A DNA stretch of 64,000 nt from VRUE01 sp036276735 (GTDB lineage Bacteria; Actinomycetota; Thermoleophilia; Solirubrobacterales; 70-9): positions 1 through 64,000 of the forward strand of contig DASUOH010000023.1 in the NCBI GenBank assembly GCA_036276735.1. Reading direction: 5' to 3'. Of the stretch, positions 32,739 through 41,827 are shown piece by piece; position 1 is the first letter of the stretch, and each line of letters opens with the position of its first letter. The notes under the pieces are model-generated. The model was not told the DNA's origin and made no database searches. It saw only the letters and a list, made by a program, of their open reading frames with translations. The position numbers and the translations under genes were made by a program.

Positions 32739-33530
32739 CTATAGGCGGGCAGCGGCTCGCATCGTGTCGAGCGGCGGCTCCCTGCCGGTCCAGATGCGCA
32801 GCGAGTGGGCGCCCTGGCGCACGAGAACCTCGAGCCCGTCGACCGTCCGTGCACCCGCGGCGCCGGCCGCCGCCAGGAAGGCGGTGGGCTCCGCGCCGTA
32901 GACCATGTCGACAACGACCTGCTCCGCCGTGAAGGCCTCGGCACGCAGCGGCAGCTCGGCGAACGGGTCCTCGCCATGCAGGCCGACCGCGGTCGAGTTG
33001 ACGACGATCCGATAGGCGGAGGGGTCGGGCGCGGCGACCGGCTGGCCGCCGAGCTCTTCGCAGAGGTGCCGCGAGCGCAGCTCAGTCCTGTTCCAGACCT
33101 CGACCTCGGCGCCCTCGCGGAGCAGTGACCAGACGATCGCCCGCGCCGCGCCCCCCGCCCCGAGGACGAGCGCCCGCTTCCCAAGCGGGGGCTCCGGCAG
33201 CGCGTCGAGCAGCCCCTGAGCGTCGGTGTTGTCGGCTTGGATCTCGCCGTCGGCGAAGCTGAGCGTGTTGGCGGCGCCGATCTCCCGCGCCGTCTCGGTG
33301 AGCGAGTCGGCGAGGGCCAGCGCGGCCCCCTTATGCGGCACGGTCACGTTGGCGCCGACGAAGCCCTCTCCCGGCATCGCCCGCACCCGCGCCTCGAACT
33401 CGTCCGGGCTCGCCTCGATCGCCTCGTAGGTCCATTCGTCAGCTAGACCAAGCTCGGCGAGCGCCGCGTTCTGCATCGCCGGCGAGCGCGAGTGTGAGAC
33501 TGGATAGCCCAGCACCGCCAGCCGCTTCAC
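32739..33530 (-). CDS. aroE: Shikimate dehydrogenase
   Basis: 263 residues. YPVSHSRSPAMQNAAL (shikimate binding) at 9, ANVTVPHKGAAL with the catalytic Lys near 63, NTDAQGLLDAL, a Rossmann GAGGAARAIVW near 123, and NRTELRSRHL favouring NADP. Sits between mltG and aroC with short spacers. Confidence 0.96.
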   Translation of the reverse strand: MKRLAVLGYPVSHSRSPAMQNAALAELGLADEWTYEAIEASPDEFEARVRAMPGEGFVGANVTVPHKGAALALADSLTETAREIGAANTLSFADGEIQADNTDAQGLLDALPEPPLGKRALVLGAGGAARAIVWSLLREGAEVEVWNRTELRSRHLCEELGGQPVAAPDPSAYRIVVNSTAVGLHGEDPFAELPLRAEAFTAEQVVVDMVYGAEPTAFLAAAGAAGARTVDGLEVLVRQGAHSLRIWTGREPPLDTMRAAARL

Positions 33531-33540
33531 CGTCGCCGCC

Positions 33541-34560
33541 TCATTCCGGGCAGGTGTCGGGGGACTCGCCCCCGGCCGCTTCGCGCGCTTCGTTGTAGCG
33601 CGCTTCGTCGGCGAAGAACTCCTCTTCGCTGGAGGAGAAGGCGTGCTCGCCGCAGGTGCCCGGCTTGACGACGTAGAAGAGGTAGTCGACCCTCGCCGGC
33701 CGGGCCGCCGCCTCGATCGAGGCGAGGCCGGGATTGCCGATCGGCCCCGGCGGCAGGCCGGTGTTGAGCCGCGTGTTGTACGGGGACTCGATCGCCAGCT
33801 CCGATTCGCTCAGCGGCTCGGTGTAGTTGCCGGTGGCGAAGCGGATCGTCGCGTCGATTCCCAGTGGCATCCCGTCGCTGAGGCGGTTGTAGATGACGGC
33901 GGCGACCAGCGGCCGCTCGCTTTCGAGCTGCGCCTCCTCCTCGACCATCGAGGCGATGATCAGCACGTCGTAGGTGGTGAGGTTCTTCGAGCGCGCGTAG
34001 CCCATGTCGACGCCGGCGATTCGTCGCTTGAAGTCTTCGAGCTGGAGCTGGACGAGGTCGGACACGGGCGCCCTCCGCCGCAGCTCGAACGTGTCGGGGA
34101 AGAGGAATCCCTCGAGGTCCTGGGCGTTCGCGCCTCCGTAGCGAGCCGGCTTCAGGTAGGGCGAGCTGACGCTCGCCGCCATGTAGTCGCCGCGTAGGCC
34201 CGCTTCCTCGGCGAGCTCGGCCGTCTGGGCGCGGGAGAGGCCCTCGGGGACGGTCAGCGTGATCGTGCGCAGCGGCGCCACGGGCGCTGGCGCAGGATCG
34301 TCCCGATCGAGATAGCGGTACCCCGCGAAGGCGGCCGCCGCGCCCAGCAGGAGGAGGCCGAGGGCGAGGGTGACGAGGACCCGCCGGCCGCGGCGACTGC
34401 TCGCCGGCCGGTAGGGCGGCGGTGGCGGCAGAGGCGCGTCGTCGTCCCACGGGTCCTCGCGCCCGCGTCGTCTTTCCTCGCGCTCGCGGCGACGACGCTC
34501 GCGCTCCTGCGCCTCCGGGTCCTCCTCGGCGAAGGGGTCGCCGAGCCAGTCGTCACTCAT
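33541..34560 (-). CDS. mltG: Endolytic murein transglycosylase MltG
   Basis: 339 residues from ATG 34560. A charged cytoplasmic N-terminus (about 1-55, Glu/Arg-rich then Pro-rich), one membrane helix (VLVTLALGLLLLGAAAAFAG), a LysM-like segment LTVPEGLSRAQTAELAEEAG, then the YceG catalytic region LIIASMVEEEAQLESERPLV with the catalytic Glu, and NTRLNTGLPPGPIGNPGLAS. Cleaves nascent glycan strands outside the membrane. Overlaps ruvX by 8 nt. Confidence 0.95.
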   Translation of the reverse strand: MSDDWLGDPFAEEDPEAQERERRRREREERRRGREDPWDDDAPLPPPPPYRPASSRRGRRVLVTLALGLLLLGAAAAFAGYRYLDRDDPAPAPVAPLRTITLTVPEGLSRAQTAELAEEAGLRGDYMAASVSSPYLKPARYGGANAQDLEGFLFPDTFELRRRAPVSDLVQLQLEDFKRRIAGVDMGYARSKNLTTYDVLIIASMVEEEAQLESERPLVAAVIYNRLSDGMPLGIDATIRFATGNYTEPLSESELAIESPYNTRLNTGLPPGPIGNPGLASIEAAARPARVDYLFYVVKPGTCGEHAFSSSEEEFFADEARYNEAREAAGGESPDTCPE

Positions 34561-34963
34561 CGTCGGGTGAGCTCTCTTCGATCGGGGTGCGGCTGGCCAG
34601 GTAGGCCTCCAGCAGGTGCGCGGCGGCCAGGGAGTCCGGCGCCGCGGTCGCCCCGCCACGCCTGCTGGCGTCAGCCATCCGCGTCGTCAACCGCTCGTCG
34701 TAGGTCTCGACCGGCACGTCGAGCATCGCTTCCAGTTCCCCGCAGAAGGTCCGCGCGAGTCCCGCCTGGGCGCCCTCCTCGCCGCTGAGGTGGAGGGGAA
34801 GCCCGACCACCACCCGCTCGACCCCGTACTGGCGGACCAGCTCGACGACGGCGCGTGGCTCGGGCGGCTCGATCAGCGGCAGCGGCGTCGCCAGCGTGCC
34901 GCTCGGGTCAGACATCGCGCAGCCGATGCGGGCGGTGCCATGGTCGAGCGCCAGCACCCGCAC
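34553..34963 (-). CDS. ruvX: Putative pre-16S rRNA nuclease / RuvX (YqgF)
   Basis: 136 residues. RNase H-like fold: LALDHGTARIGCAMSD at the start with the first catalytic Asp, VVGLPLHLSGEEG near 55, ETYDERLTTRMAD near 90, and a C-terminal DSLAAAHLLEAYL. Family members process 16S rRNA 5' ends. Joined to alaS (1-nt overlap region) and mltG. Confidence 0.94.
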   Translation of the reverse strand: MRVLALDHGTARIGCAMSDPSGTLATPLPLIEPPEPRAVVELVRQYGVERVVVGLPLHLSGEEGAQAGLARTFCGELEAMLDVPVETYDERLTTRMADASRRGGATAAPDSLAAAHLLEAYLASRTPIEESSPDDE

Positions 34964-37581
34964 TACGCCAGCCCCTTCTCGAGCGCCTTGCGGGCCGCGG
35001 CCAGCGCCTCGTCGAGCTTGGCCGGATCCTTGCCGCCCGCCTGCGCCATGTCGTCGCGACCGCCACCCCCGCCGCCGACGATCGGGGCGACCTCGCGGAT
35101 CAGCCCAGCGGCGGAGAGGCCGCGGGCGACGGCCCCCTTCGAGACCAGGGCGACCAGCGCGACCTTGCCGCCGTCAGCGCCTCCGACGATCACTGCGGAG
35201 TCGCCGCCCAACCTCGACTGGACGCGGCTGGCCATGTCAAGCAGCTGCTTCTGATCGGCGAGCGCGGCGCGGCCGGCGACCACTCCGACCCCGTCGATTT
35301 GCGCGGCCTCGGCCGCCAGCCGCTCGGCGTCCGCAGCCAGCTGCTCTTTCGCAGCCTGCTTGGCGCCCTCGCCGGCCTCGCGCAACCGCTCCGCCGCCCG
35401 CCGGGCGCCGGCGACCGGGTCCTGCGGGGAACCGAGCAGCTCCCCCACCTCGTCGAGCCGCTGCTCGCGCTCGCGGAACCAGTCGATCGCCGCCGGTCCG
35501 GTGACCGCCTCGATCCGCCGCACATTGGCGGCGCTCGAACCCTCGGAGACGATCTTGAAGATGCCGACCTCCGCGGTGTTTGAGACGTGCGTGCCGCCGC
35601 AGAGCTCGCGTGAAACTCCATCGACCTCGACCACCCGCACCCACTCGCCGTATTTCTCGCCGAATAGAGCCATCGCGCCGAGCTTCTCGGCCTGCTCGCG
35701 CTCCATCTCCAGCCAGCGGACGGCGCGACTTACCTTTATCCACTCGTTGACACGGTCCTCGACCGCGCGTAGCTCCGATCGGCCCAGGGCCTGGCCGTGG
35801 GTGAAGTCGAAGCGCAGCTTGTCGGGCCGCACCGCCGAGCCGGCCTGTCGGACGTGGTCGCCGAGCCGCTCGCGCAGCGCCGCATGCAGGAGATGCGTCG
35901 CCGTGTGGTTTCGCATCGTCGCGTGGCGGGTCTCGTGGTCGACTACGGCCTCGACTGCCGTCCCCGCATCCGGGGAGGGAGCCTCGACCTCCAGCGCTTG
36001 ATCGTCCGCGACCCGATAGACGTCGACGACCCGAGCCTCTCCCCCCTCCCAGCGCAATACGCCGGCGTCGGCTACCTGGCCGCCGCCCTCGGCGTAGAAG
36101 GGGCTCTCCTCGAGCTTGACGAGGGCGCGCCCGTTCTCCGGCTCGGCGGCGGCGACCCCGGTCGTCGCGCGAAGGGTCTCGTAGCCGACGAAGCGAGCCG
36201 GCGGCGCCGCGCCGGCGAACGCGATCACCTTCTCGTGGCGGTCCTCGGAGCCGTGCGCGGTGGCCGCGCCCATTCGCGCCCGCTGGCGCTGCTCCTCCAT
36301 CAGCTCCTCGAAGCCGGCGTCGTCGACCGCCAGGCCCTGCTCGGCGAGCAGCTCCTTGGTCAGGTCGTAGGGGAAGCCGTAGGTGTCGTGCAGCTTGAAG
36401 GCGTCCGCCGCGTCGATCCACGAGGTGCCGGCCTGCTTGGCCTCGCCGACCAGCAGCTCGAGCAGCTCGCTGCCGCGCTCCAGGGTGCGGCCGAAGCTCT
36501 CCTCCTCGTCGCCGACCCAGCGGGCGATCGTCTCGCGCTGCTCGGCCAGCTCCGGGTAGGCGTCGGCCATGGTCTCGATCGTCCGCTCGGCGAAGCGGCC
36601 CAGCCACGGCGCCTCGAGCCCCAGCGTCCGCCCCTGCTGGATCGCGCGGCGCATGATCCGTCGCAGGATGTAGCCGCGATCCTCGTTGGATGGCACGACC
36701 CCGTCGGCGATCAGGAAGGCCGCGCCGCGGGAATGGTCGGCGACAATCCGCATCGCGCGCATCACCGCGCCGTCCTCGTCGTAGCGCCGGCCCGAGAGCT
36801 GCTCGGCCAGCTCGACCAGGGGCCGCATCAGGTCCGTCTCGAAGACCGACGGCACGCCCTGCAGGATCGCCGCCATACGGTCGAGGCCCATGCCGGTGTC
36901 GATGTTGCGCATCGGCAGCTCGGTGAGCGTCCCGTCCTCGGCCAGGTCGTAGGTCATGAAGACGTGGTTCCAGAACTCGAGGAAGCGGTCGGTATCGTCG
37001 CCGGGGCGCTCGTCCGGCCCGCCGAAGTCCTCGCCGCGGTCGAGGTAGAGCTCTGAGCAGGGGCCGCAGGGGCCGGCCGGCCCTGCCTGCCAAAAATTGT
37101 CGGCGCGGCCGAGGCGGACTATTCGCTCGTCCGGCATCCCCACCGAGCGCCAGATCTCGATCGCCTCCTCGTCCGGCCCCAGCCCGAGCTCCTCGTCACC
37201 GCCGAAGACGGTGGCCCAGATGCGCTCGTGGTCCATGCCGAAGCCCTCGGTGGAGAGTTCCCAGCCCCAGGGAATCGACTCCTCCTTGAAGTAGTCGCCG
37301 AAGCTCCAGTTGCCGAGCATCTCGAAGAAGGTGAGGTGGCGGGCGGTGTTGCCGACCTCCTCGATGTCGGTCGTGCGGAAGCATTTCTGCACGTCGGCGA
37401 GGCGGGGCGCCGGCGGCTCCTCACGGCCCAGGAAATATGGCTTGAACGGCTGCATGCCGGCGGTGGTCAGCAGGACCGAGGGGTCGTGCACCGACGGCAC
37501 GAGCGAAGCCGACGGCACGATGCGATGACCCCGCTCCGCGAAGAACGAGAGGTAGGTGTCGCGGATCTCCTTCGCCTTCAT
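34963..37581 (-). CDS. alaS: Alanyl-tRNA synthetase
   Basis: 872 residues from ATG 37581 (MKAKEIRDTYLSFFAERGH); a further upstream ATG at 37608 adds a poor N-terminus. Class II catalytic core (TTAGMQPFKPYFLGRE, RNIDTGMGLDRMA), tRNA-recognition domain, editing domain with HTATHLLHAALRE and CGGTHVSNTAEVG, and the C-terminal DHHA1 domain with GGGGGGRDDMAQAGGKD. All zinc/editing residues appear present. Confidence 0.97.
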   Translation of the reverse strand: MKAKEIRDTYLSFFAERGHRIVPSASLVPSVHDPSVLLTTAGMQPFKPYFLGREEPPAPRLADVQKCFRTTDIEEVGNTARHLTFFEMLGNWSFGDYFKEESIPWGWELSTEGFGMDHERIWATVFGGDEELGLGPDEEAIEIWRSVGMPDERIVRLGRADNFWQAGPAGPCGPCSELYLDRGEDFGGPDERPGDDTDRFLEFWNHVFMTYDLAEDGTLTELPMRNIDTGMGLDRMAAILQGVPSVFETDLMRPLVELAEQLSGRRYDEDGAVMRAMRIVADHSRGAAFLIADGVVPSNEDRGYILRRIMRRAIQQGRTLGLEAPWLGRFAERTIETMADAYPELAEQRETIARWVGDEEESFGRTLERGSELLELLVGEAKQAGTSWIDAADAFKLHDTYGFPYDLTKELLAEQGLAVDDAGFEELMEEQRQRARMGAATAHGSEDRHEKVIAFAGAAPPARFVGYETLRATTGVAAAEPENGRALVKLEESPFYAEGGGQVADAGVLRWEGGEARVVDVYRVADDQALEVEAPSPDAGTAVEAVVDHETRHATMRNHTATHLLHAALRERLGDHVRQAGSAVRPDKLRFDFTHGQALGRSELRAVEDRVNEWIKVSRAVRWLEMEREQAEKLGAMALFGEKYGEWVRVVEVDGVSRELCGGTHVSNTAEVGIFKIVSEGSSAANVRRIEAVTGPAAIDWFREREQRLDEVGELLGSPQDPVAGARRAAERLREAGEGAKQAAKEQLAADAERLAAEAAQIDGVGVVAGRAALADQKQLLDMASRVQSRLGGDSAVIVGGADGGKVALVALVSKGAVARGLSAAGLIREVAPIVGGGGGGRDDMAQAGGKDPAKLDEALAAARKALEKGLA

Positions 37582-37705
37582 GGAAGGCAGCCTAAGACAG
37601 CGCCCCAAGACAGCGCTGACGCATGCGGCTCCCGGCCGTTTGAAGCGCTAGACCCGATGGCCCTAACCTTGACTGGATGGCTTTGCATGCGAGGACGCAG
37701 AGCAG

Positions 37706-39280
37706 ATGACGGAAGCTGCCGCCTCGGGCCCCTCAAGGGGCCGGGTGGCCGGGCTCACGCTGCGCGGTCCGGCGCGACTGCTTTCCGACGAGCGGCTTGC
37801 CCGCCGAGCGACGAGCGGCGACGAGCGATGCTTCGAGGAGATCTTCCGGCGCTACCACCAGGACCTCTACCGCTTCTGCCTGGCGACCGTCTCCAATCCA
37901 CACGACGCCCAGGAAGCGCTCCAGAACACGATGGTCAAGGTGATGCGAGCGCTGCCGGGCGAGCAACGCGAGATCAAGCTGAAGCCGTGGCTGTTCCGGA
38001 TCGCCCGCAACGAGGCGGTGGAAACGCTGCGCAGGCGCCGCGACACGGTGGAGCTGGGCGACGACCGGATTGCGATGCCGGGCGAGCTGACCGACGCGGC
38101 CGATGCCCGCGAGCGGCTGCGGGAGCTCTTTTCCGACCTCGCGGAGCTGCCCGAGCGGCAGCGATCGGCGTTGGTCATGCGGGAGCTGGCCGGACTCGAG
38201 TTCACGGAGATCGGCGAGGCGTTCGGAACGAGTGCCGCGGTGGCGCGGCAGACGCTCTACGAGGCGCGCCAGAGCTTGCGCCAGATGGACGAGGGACGTG
38301 AGATGAGCTGCGCGCAGGTGCGAAAGGCGATCTCTGACGCGGACGGCCGCGTGACCCGTCGGAGGGGTATCCGAGCCCACCTGCGCGACTGCGCCGGCTG
38401 CCGAGCGTTTCGCGACGACATCGCGCGGCGCCATCAGGACTTTGCCGCCGTGGCAGCTCTGCCCGCGGCCGTCTCGGTGGGCCTGCTGCAGGGCCTACTG
38501 AGCGGCCAGGCGAGCAGCGCGGCCGTTGCCGCCGGCGCTGGCGGCGCGAGCAGCGGTGGGATCGGGGCGACGGTTGGCATGGGAGCCGGCAAAGCGGTCG
38601 CTGGCTCGGCGCTGGTCAAGTCGGCGGCGACCGTGGCGGTCGTGGCGGCGGTCGGCGCCGGCGCCGCCGACCGGGGTGGCCTAATCGACCTGCCGCGGCC
38701 GGGAGGCGACAAGGGAGCGGCGACCCCGCGAACGGGCGCCGAGAGTGCTTCCGACCGCTCCAGCGCGGCTGGTGCTGCCGACTCTGCGAAGAGCGCGGCC
38801 GATGGTCGCGCGAGATCGGCTGACGTCGCTTCGGCCGGTGGCCGCAGGGCCGGGAGCGGCCGGGGCAAGCCGGCCTCGAACCGCGCGGTCAAAAAGGGTG
38901 CCCGGCCGCCGAAGCGAGCCAACGGCCGGCCGCCCCACGCCGGCAAGCCCTCCCACGCTTCGCGGGGTAAGCGGGCTGTACCGCCACGGCCCGACGGGGC
39001 AGGCAACGCAAGGAATGTCGCCCCCAGCCCGCCCCGTGGGACCCCGGCGGCGCAGAAACCGTCGACTTCGCCGGGACGAAAGCCCTCCACGGTGCCGTCG
39101 GCCGGAACCCCTCCCACCGCGCCGCCGGGCAAGAACGCAACCCCGCCGTCCTCTGCCCCGCCTGCCTCTGGCGACGCTTCGGTGCCGCCCCCGGCCGCCC
39201 CGGTGCCGCCGATCCCAGCTCCGTCGGCAAAGGGAACTGCGCCCTCCAACAAGCGGCCAGCGCCACCGCCCGCCGACTAG
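37706..39280 (+). CDS. ECF sigma factor fused to anti-sigma-like zinc domain, membrane helix and Pro-rich tail
   Basis: 524 residues. Sigma region 2 about 40-110 (FEEIFRRYHQDLYRFCLATV; KPWLFRIARNEAV), region 4 about 140-195 (LPERQRSALVMRELAGLEF; TSAAVARQTLYEARQSLRQM). Residues 200-240 hold C202, H225-x3-C229-x2-C232, the ZAS anti-sigma zinc motif. A hydrophobic helix lies near 301-320, followed by about 200 residues of Ala/Pro/Lys/Arg low-complexity sequence. This would be a membrane-tethered sigma factor carrying its own inhibitor, needing cleavage or a conformational switch for release. Divergent from alaS; no separate anti-sigma gene follows. Confidence 0.85.
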   Translation: MTEAAASGPSRGRVAGLTLRGPARLLSDERLARRATSGDERCFEEIFRRYHQDLYRFCLATVSNPHDAQEALQNTMVKVMRALPGEQREIKLKPWLFRIARNEAVETLRRRRDTVELGDDRIAMPGELTDAADARERLRELFSDLAELPERQRSALVMRELAGLEFTEIGEAFGTSAAVARQTLYEARQSLRQMDEGREMSCAQVRKAISDADGRVTRRRGIRAHLRDCAGCRAFRDDIARRHQDFAAVAALPAAVSVGLLQGLLSGQASSAAVAAGAGGASSGGIGATVGMGAGKAVAGSALVKSAATVAVVAAVGAGAADRGGLIDLPRPGGDKGAATPRTGAESASDRSSAAGAADSAKSAADGRARSADVASAGGRRAGSGRGKPASNRAVKKGARPPKRANGRPPHAGKPSHASRGKRAVPPRPDGAGNARNVAPSPPRGTPAAQKPSTSPGRKPSTVPSAGTPPTAPPGKNATPPSSAPPASGDASVPPPAAPVPPIPAPSAKGTAPSNKRPAPPPAD

Positions 39281-39375
39281 GTTACGCCTGACGATCCGGG
39301 CTAGACGCCGTTTTTTTCGACGGAGTGAGCCGGTGGGCATACCGCCCGCTGGGACGAACCACCAAGGAGGCAGGT

Positions 39376-39774
39376 ATGAAGCTGTATATCCGAACCGCGC
39401 TTGCCACCGGCGCACTCGCGCTGGCAGCAGCTCCCGCTACGGCCGGCGCCGTCGACTACACGCCGGCCGAGCCGAAGCCCCCCAAGACCAAGCCGGCGCC
39501 GCCCGAGCACGCCAAAGCCCACGGCAAACGCTGTCAGGGCAAAAGCAAGAAACACGTGAAAGGCGAGCAGGGGACCGAGTTCAGCCGCTGCGTGAAAGCC
39601 CTCGCGAAAGCCGAGGACCACCCCAAAATGCATCCGCGCAAAGCGTGCAAAGGGCTGAGCAAGAAGCATGAGAAAGGCGAGAAGGGGACCGAGTTCTCGC
39701 GCTGCGTGAAAGAGGTAGCCCAGCTGCGCCGGGAAGAACGGCGCAAAGCGCGCGAAGAGGCGGCTGCCGCTTAA
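39376..39774 (+). CDS. Secreted protein with two Cys/Lys-rich repeats
   Basis: 132 residues from ATG 39376 with AAGGAGG upstream (ATG 39325 lacks it). Signal peptide of about 24 residues ending ATAGA. Two copies of a roughly 36-residue unit: RCQGKSKKHVKGEQGTEFSR-CV and ACKGLSKKHEKGEKGTEFSR-CV, each with two Cys. Strongly basic. Not matched to a named family by me; extracellular or cell-wall role likely. Confidence 0.8.
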   Translation: MKLYIRTALATGALALAAAPATAGAVDYTPAEPKPPKTKPAPPEHAKAHGKRCQGKSKKHVKGEQGTEFSRCVKALAKAEDHPKMHPRKACKGLSKKHEKGEKGTEFSRCVKEVAQLRREERRKAREEAAAA

Positions 39775-39780
39775 GAGGGT

Positions 39781-41241
39781 CTAACGGCTCGACTCGATGG
39801 TGCCGTGGCCGACGATCGTCTCGCCGGCCATGAGCACCGCCGTCTGCCCCGGGGCCGCACCGGCGAACGGCTCGGCAAGCTCTACCTCGAGCGCCGTGTG
39901 GCGACCGGGCCGGGCGTCTAGGCGCTCAGCCGCTACCGGTCGCGCCCGGTAGCGGAGCCTGACCGCGTCGACCGTCGCGCCGTCGCGGTGCAGGACCGCA
40001 TCGCGGACCCGGACGGCGCGGATATCGACGTCGTCGCGGGTGCCGACCGTGATCGTGTTCGCCTCGGCGTCCCTGGCCAGCACGTAGAGCGGCTCGTCGG
40101 CGGAGACGCCGATCCCCCGCCGCTGGCCGACCGTGAAGTTGTGGTGGCCGCGGTGGCGGCCGATCTTGCGCCCGCTGCGGTCGAGCACCGCTCCCTCGCG
40201 TTCGCGAAGGCCGCCGTGGCGCCGCAGGAAGCGCGCCTTCCCCTGCCCGGCGAGGAAGCAAAGGTCCTGGCTCTCTGGCTTGCGGGCCACCGCGAGGCCG
40301 TGCCGGGCGGCGATCTCGCGCACCTGCGGCTTGGTGAGTTCGGTGAGGGGGAAGCTGAGTCGCTTCAGCAGCGCGGTTGGGAGCGCCGCCAGCATGTAGC
40401 TCTGGTCCTTGTTGCGGTCCGCCGCGGCGGCGAGCAGCGGCCCTTCCTCGTCCTCGACGATGCGAGCGTAGTGGCCGGTGACCAGGTACTTCGCGCCAAG
40501 CCGCTCGGCGAGGTCAACCATCGCGGCGATCCGCACCTCGCCGTTGCAGACAATGCACGGGTTGGGGGTGGCGCCGGCGCCATAGCCGGCCAGGAAGGCG
40601 CCGACGACACGACGCCGGAACTCCTCCTCGAGGTCGAGCGTCAGGTGGGGGACGTCGATCGAGTGGGCGACCGCGCGCGCGCCAAGCACCGCCTCGGGCG
40701 AGCAGCACGCCTTGGCCCCATCCGTCTCCGGATCGGCCCAGAGCTTCAGCGTCACGCCGAGCACCTCGGCGCCGCGCTCGCGCTCGAGCAGCGCCGCGAC
40801 GGCGCTGTCGACGCCGCCCGACATGGCGACGAGGACGCGATCGCGCGCGCCGGGCGACGGCGCGGCGGCGAGCCGCTCCTCGGACGCGGCCGCGGTGGCG
40901 AGCGCCCGGTGCAGGGCATCGGCAGCGAGCTGGGCGGCGTGGCGCTTGGCCGGCGTGAGACCGCCGATCTCCTCATCTACCTGGTCGCTGCCGATCCGGG
41001 CCGCGGCGAGCACCGGCTCGCCGTCGACCATCTCCGCGACAGCCGCCGTCGCGGCCCGCGTCGCACCGCAGCCCTCGGCGTCGAAGCTGACCGCCTCGAT
41101 CCGGCCGTCGCGCAGGACCAGCGAGAGCCGCGCCAGGTCGCCGCAGGCGGCACCGCCGGCGGCCCCCGTGAAGGCGCCGGGCTCGGGAGGACCACGCCGG
41201 GAGTCGTCCCTGAGATAAGTCTCCAAGATCTCTCTATTCAT
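39781..41241 (-). CDS. mnmA: tRNA 2-thiouridylase MnmA with N-terminal IscU/NifU-like domain
   Basis: 486 residues from ATG 41241. Residues 1-115: IscU/NifU-like scaffold fold (ACGDLARLSLVLRDG with one Cys, FDAEGCGATRAATAA with a second, TPAKRHAAQLAADALHRAL where IscU has a third Cys in HCS but here Ala). From about 132: MnmA with PP-loop MSGGVDSAVAALL, the catalytic Cys in TPNPCIVCNGEV, and SQDLCFLAG. Thiolates U34 of Lys, Glu and Gln tRNAs. The fused domain may deliver sulfur or hold a labile cluster; its loss of one ligand is unusual. No iscS is visible nearby. Confidence 0.9.
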   Translation of the reverse strand: MNREILETYLRDDSRRGPPEPGAFTGAAGGAACGDLARLSLVLRDGRIEAVSFDAEGCGATRAATAAVAEMVDGEPVLAAARIGSDQVDEEIGGLTPAKRHAAQLAADALHRALATAAASEERLAAAPSPGARDRVLVAMSGGVDSAVAALLERERGAEVLGVTLKLWADPETDGAKACCSPEAVLGARAVAHSIDVPHLTLDLEEEFRRRVVGAFLAGYGAGATPNPCIVCNGEVRIAAMVDLAERLGAKYLVTGHYARIVEDEEGPLLAAAADRNKDQSYMLAALPTALLKRLSFPLTELTKPQVREIAARHGLAVARKPESQDLCFLAGQGKARFLRRHGGLREREGAVLDRSGRKIGRHRGHHNFTVGQRRGIGVSADEPLYVLARDAEANTITVGTRDDVDIRAVRVRDAVLHRDGATVDAVRLRYRARPVAAERLDARPGRHTALEVELAEPFAGAAPGQTAVLMAGETIVGHGTIESSR

Positions 41242-41337
41242 CTCTTTCGAAAGTATGAACCTGTCGAGGGAGGGCGCGGTGCGCGGCTGGCGAGTCCGCC
41301 ACCGCCAGACGCGTGCCCCGCCTGACCGAGCCAGGTT

Positions 41338-41356
41338 CAAAAAAGGGCTCCAGCCC
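41338..41356 (-). terminator. Intrinsic terminator after the aspS operon
   Basis: Leftward transcript: GGGC-TGGA-GCCC stem (41345-41356) followed immediately by TTTTTT. Ends transcription before mnmA. Confidence 0.75.
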
Positions 41357-41519
41357 GCCGCTACCGCCCCTGGCTTTGATCCCTTACAGAGAAGGGTGGG
41401 TGCCTACTCGCAACCCCACGGGATTGCAAGAAATCGGCCCCCGAGCCGTTTGTGTTGGGTCAAACGTTGGAGCGGCTCGCGCACGGGCTCGAGCCAGGGA
41501 TCAACCGTACCACCGGGGG
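41338..41519 (-). ncRNA. Structured RNA-like region (3' UTR or small RNA) with intrinsic terminator
   Basis: Read leftwards after the small gene at 41520. An outer stem CCCTGGCT...AGCCAGGG could enclose three hairpins: GAGCCG/CGGCTC (with inner CGTTT/AAACG), CTTGCAATCC/GGGTTGCGAG, and CCCTT/AAGGG. It ends in GGGC-TGGA-GCCC followed by six T (41339-41356). The multibranch layout suggests a defined RNA rather than a plain spacer, but no known family is recognised and no promoter is clear, so it may be the 3' UTR of the aspS operon. Confidence 0.45.
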
Positions 41520-41804
41520 TCAGTCCAGGTCTAGATTGCTGAGCAACAGCTCCGCCTCGCTCCAATCTTCAGGCCGGACGCGCAGCGCGACGTCGCCCCG
41601 CCCGAAGCGGTCAAGCGGCCAGTCTGAGGTGAGGACGGCCTCGATCCCAGCCTCGGTGATCGCCTGGTGCCAGGCCCGCGCCGTCCCGGCGTCGCCGAAA
41701 TCGCGCACAACGTCCCAGCTGTCAAAGCGGGGCTCGTCGACGTGGATCGGGGTCTTGCTCGGCCCCGGCGCGAAGGCTCGTCGCAGGCGGTCGCTCAGGC
41801 TCAT
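41520..41804 (-). CDS. Small protein, DUF2007-like
   Basis: 94 residues from ATG 41804. A basic N-terminus (LSDRLRRAFAPG), then a compact domain with AWHQAITEAGIEAVLTSDWP and GRGDVALRVRPEDWSEAELL, the pattern of putative signal-transducing DUF2007 proteins (alpha-beta plait). Read with aspS upstream (23-nt gap), probably in the same transcript. Function unknown. Confidence 0.75.
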   Translation of the reverse strand: MSLSDRLRRAFAPGPSKTPIHVDEPRFDSWDVVRDFGDAGTARAWHQAITEAGIEAVLTSDWPLDRFGRGDVALRVRPEDWSEAELLLSNLDLD

Positions 41805-41827
41805 CGCCGTATGTTGACCGGTCTCGG

